Below, one piece after another: positions 6,194 through 7,552 of a stretch of DNA of 7,552 nt. Source of the stretch: 1XD8-76 sp051880335 (GTDB lineage Bacteria > Bacillota > Clostridia > Lachnospirales > Lachnospiraceae); NCBI GenBank assembly GCA_051880335.1, contig JBJENT010000228.1:1-7552 (forward strand). Reading direction: 5' to 3'. Positions within the stretch are counted from its first letter, which is position 1. Every line of letters starts with the position of its first letter. The notes beneath the pieces are model-generated. The model did no database searches. It was given only the letters and a program-made list of their open reading frames with translations, and had not been told where the DNA came from. The translations under genes and the position numbers were made by a program.

Positions 6194-6478
6194 ATGATGA
6201 AATGTAACCTTCAATTTTTTGCTCATAAAAAAGGTGTTGGTTCTACTAAGAACGGTAGAGATTCCGAATCCAAAAGATTAGGAGCAAAAAGAGCTGATGG
6301 ACAGTTCGTTAAAGCAGGTAATATTTTATACAGACAGCGTGGAACAAAGATTCATCCAGGTACTAATGTAGGTATCGGTGGAGATGATACTTTATTCGCA
6401 TTAGTTGACGGTGTTCTGAGATTCGAAAGAAAAGGAAGAGACAAAAAACAGGCTTCCGTTTATCCGGTAGAGCAGTAA
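6194..6478 (+). CDS. rpmA: 50S ribosomal protein L27, precursor with N-terminal extension cleaved by Prp
   Basis: This is ribosomal protein bL27, whose mature N-terminus reaches the peptidyl-transferase centre. The 94-residue product begins MMKCNLQFF followed by AHKKGVGSTKNGRDSESK; the AHKK start of the mature form corresponds to the E. coli N-terminus. Cleavage between F9 and A10 by Prp is expected from the Firmicute LQFF-A site. The body carries the conserved IHPGTNVGIGGDDTLFAL segment and ends KKQASVYPVEQ, the normal length for the family. The fourth residue is Cys where Leu or Met is common in relatives I remember. The gene lies 3 nt after the prp stop and is followed by an intrinsic terminator. 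Confidence 0.98.
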   Translation: MMKCNLQFFAHKKGVGSTKNGRDSESKRLGAKRADGQFVKAGNILYRQRGTKIHPGTNVGIGGDDTLFALVDGVLRFERKGRDKKQASVYPVEQ

Positions 6479-6492
6479 AATAAGAATACCTG

Positions 6493-6531
6493 GGGCTTCA
6501 AACGGAAGGTTTGGAGCCCTTTTATATTTTT
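6493..6531 (+). terminator. Rho-independent terminator after rpmA
   Basis: An 11-bp stem pairs GGGCTTCAAAC (6493-6503) with GTTTGGAGCCC (6509-6519), with one G-T wobble and a five-base GGAAG loop. It is followed immediately by the T-rich tract TTTTATATTTTT (6520-6531). It begins 14 nt after the rpmA stop and closes the rplU-prp-rpmA unit, so obg downstream needs read-through or its own promoter. Confidence 0.93.
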
Positions 6532-6609
6532 GACAGCAAAAAGAATGGATATTTTTTCAACAAGCAGCAAACCGAAATAGATGTTTTGCTACAAAAAGGA
6601 GAATCAATC

Positions 6610-7552
6610 ATGTTTGCAGACAGAGCCAAGATTTATGTGAGAAGTGGAAAAGGTGGAGACGGACATGTATCTTTCCGCCGGGAAAAATATGTACCCAATG
6701 GTGGCCCTGATGGTGGTGATGGTGGTAACGGCGGAAGCGTTATCTTTGAAATAGATGAAGGACTTAATACTTTGACAGATTTTCGTCATATTCGGAAATA
6801 CTGTGCAGAGCATGGTGAAGAAGGCGGTAAGAAAAACTGTCATGGCAAAAATGGTCAGGATATTATCATAAAAGTGCCGGAAGGTACCGTTATAAAAGAG
6901 GAAACAACCGGAAAAGTCATTGCTGATATGTCCGGTGAAAATAGAAGAGTTGTTTTATTAAAAGGCGGGCATGGTGGCAATGGGAACCAGCATTATGCCA
7001 CATCTACCATGCAGGCACCGAAATATGCCCAGCCGGGGCAACCAGCCAGAGAATTGAATCTGATTCTGGAACTGAAGGTTATCGCAGATGTGGGACTTAT
7101 CGGTTTCCCAAATGTTGGAAAATCCACCTTTCTTTCCAGAGTATCCAATGCAAAACCTAAAATCGCAAATTATCATTTTACAACGCTGAATCCTAATCTT
7201 GGCGTGGTGGATCTGGAGGATGGCGGTTTTGTCATTGCAGATATTCCGGGGCTGATCGAAGGTGCCTCCGAGGGACTTGGTCTGGGACATGAATTTTTAA
7301 GACATATTGAACGTACCAAGATGATGATCCATGTTGTGGATGCTGCTTCCACAGAAGGGCGCGACCCGGTTGAGGATATTTATATTATCAATAAAGAGTT
7401 AGAATCCTATCAGGCTGATATTGCTTCCCGCCCACAGGTAATTGCAGCAAACAAAGTAGATTCCATCTTTTTGGAAGAAGGGCAGGAAGATCCTGTGGAA
7501 AGAATCCGAAAAGAATTTGAGCCAAAGGGATATAAGGTATTCCCAATCTCTG
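6610..7552 (+). CDS. obgE: Obg GTPase (CgtA/ObgE), 3' truncated by the window edge
   Basis: Obg is a conserved essential GTPase that acts in 50S subunit assembly and in stress and ppGpp responses. The frame is open from ATG 6610 to the right edge, giving 314 codons without a stop; the full protein is usually about 430 residues, so the C-terminus is missing. The N-terminal glycine-rich Obg fold is clear (SGKGGDGHVSFRREK, GGPDGGDGGNGG, LKGGHGGNGN). The G domain shows G1 GFPNVGKST (165-173), a switch I region with FTTLNPNLGVV, G3 DIPGLIEGA (211-219) and G4 NKVD (281-284). The Shine-Dalgarno AAGGAG (6596-6601) is 8 nt from the start. It follows the rpmA terminator, as in many Firmicutes where rplU-prp-rpmA-obg are neighbours. 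Confidence 0.98.
   Translation, partial: MFADRAKIYVRSGKGGDGHVSFRREKYVPNGGPDGGDGGNGGSVIFEIDEGLNTLTDFRHIRKYCAEHGEEGGKKNCHGKNGQDIIIKVPEGTVIKEETTGKVIADMSGENRRVVLLKGGHGGNGNQHYATSTMQAPKYAQPGQPARELNLILELKVIADVGLIGFPNVGKSTFLSRVSNAKPKIANYHFTTLNPNLGVVDLEDGGFVIADIPGLIEGASEGLGLGHEFLRHIERTKMMIHVVDAASTEGRDPVEDIYIINKELESYQADIASRPQVIAANKVDSIFLEEGQEDPVERIRKEFEPKGYKVFPIS

Noticed and set aside
6527..6542. Inverted repeat TTTTTG-ACAG-CAAAAA next to the rpmA terminator
   Set aside because: It is a weak A/T stem that overlaps the terminator T-tract and probably reflects base composition.
6958..7290. Minus-strand 110-codon frame inside obg
   Set aside because: It is opposite the highly conserved Obg glycine-rich and G-domain coding sequence; a shadow of that gene.

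Overview
The window is a chromosomal stretch from a low-to-moderate GC Firmicute, most likely a clostridial lineage such as Lachnospiraceae. The placement rests on three things: an L27 precursor with a nine-residue N-terminal extension next to its dedicated protease Prp, an L21-type mRNA leader in front of rplU, and the radical SAM / DUF2344 / RNase G / rplU / prp / rpmA / obg gene order familiar from Clostridia. The genus is not decided. All real genes are on the + strand and packed tightly.

Layout. Positions 1-132 hold the C-terminal end of an unrecognised upstream gene. It overlaps by 4 nt (GTGA) a TIGR03960-type radical SAM protein with a B12-binding-like N-terminal region (129-2054). That gene overlaps by 4 nt (ATGA) its DUF2344/TIGR03936 partner (2051-2779). 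An RNase E/G family ribonuclease follows (2794-4059); it ends just where the zinc-link of the E. coli enzymes would begin. A 13-bp-period tandem repeat fills the 41-nt gap to a TRIC/UPF0126-type membrane channel gene (4101-4739), followed by a NUDIX hydrolase (4800-5360).

A new transcription unit starts at about 5475. It has a near-ideal extended -10 promoter, preceded by a degenerate array of TGGATAAAAG-like units, and a structured leader of roughly 80 nt. It encodes L21 (rplU, 5553-5858), Prp (5861-6190) and L27 (rpmA, 6194-6478), and ends at a strong intrinsic terminator (6493-6531). The GTPase gene obg (obgE) starts at 6610 and runs off the right edge; because it has no stop codon inside the window it is easily missed.

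How the genes fit together. The second half is a ribosome-biogenesis block: L21 and L27 are 50S proteins, Prp matures L27, and Obg is a 50S assembly/checkpoint GTPase. The first half pairs a radical SAM enzyme with a linked small protein, both of unassigned function as far as I know, next to an RNA endonuclease. That suggests, by inference only, an RNA-related role. I see no defence system, mobile element, CRISPR array, tRNA or rRNA. The window is mainly conserved core genome; the most open questions are the radical SAM/DUF2344 pair and the two short intergenic repeats.
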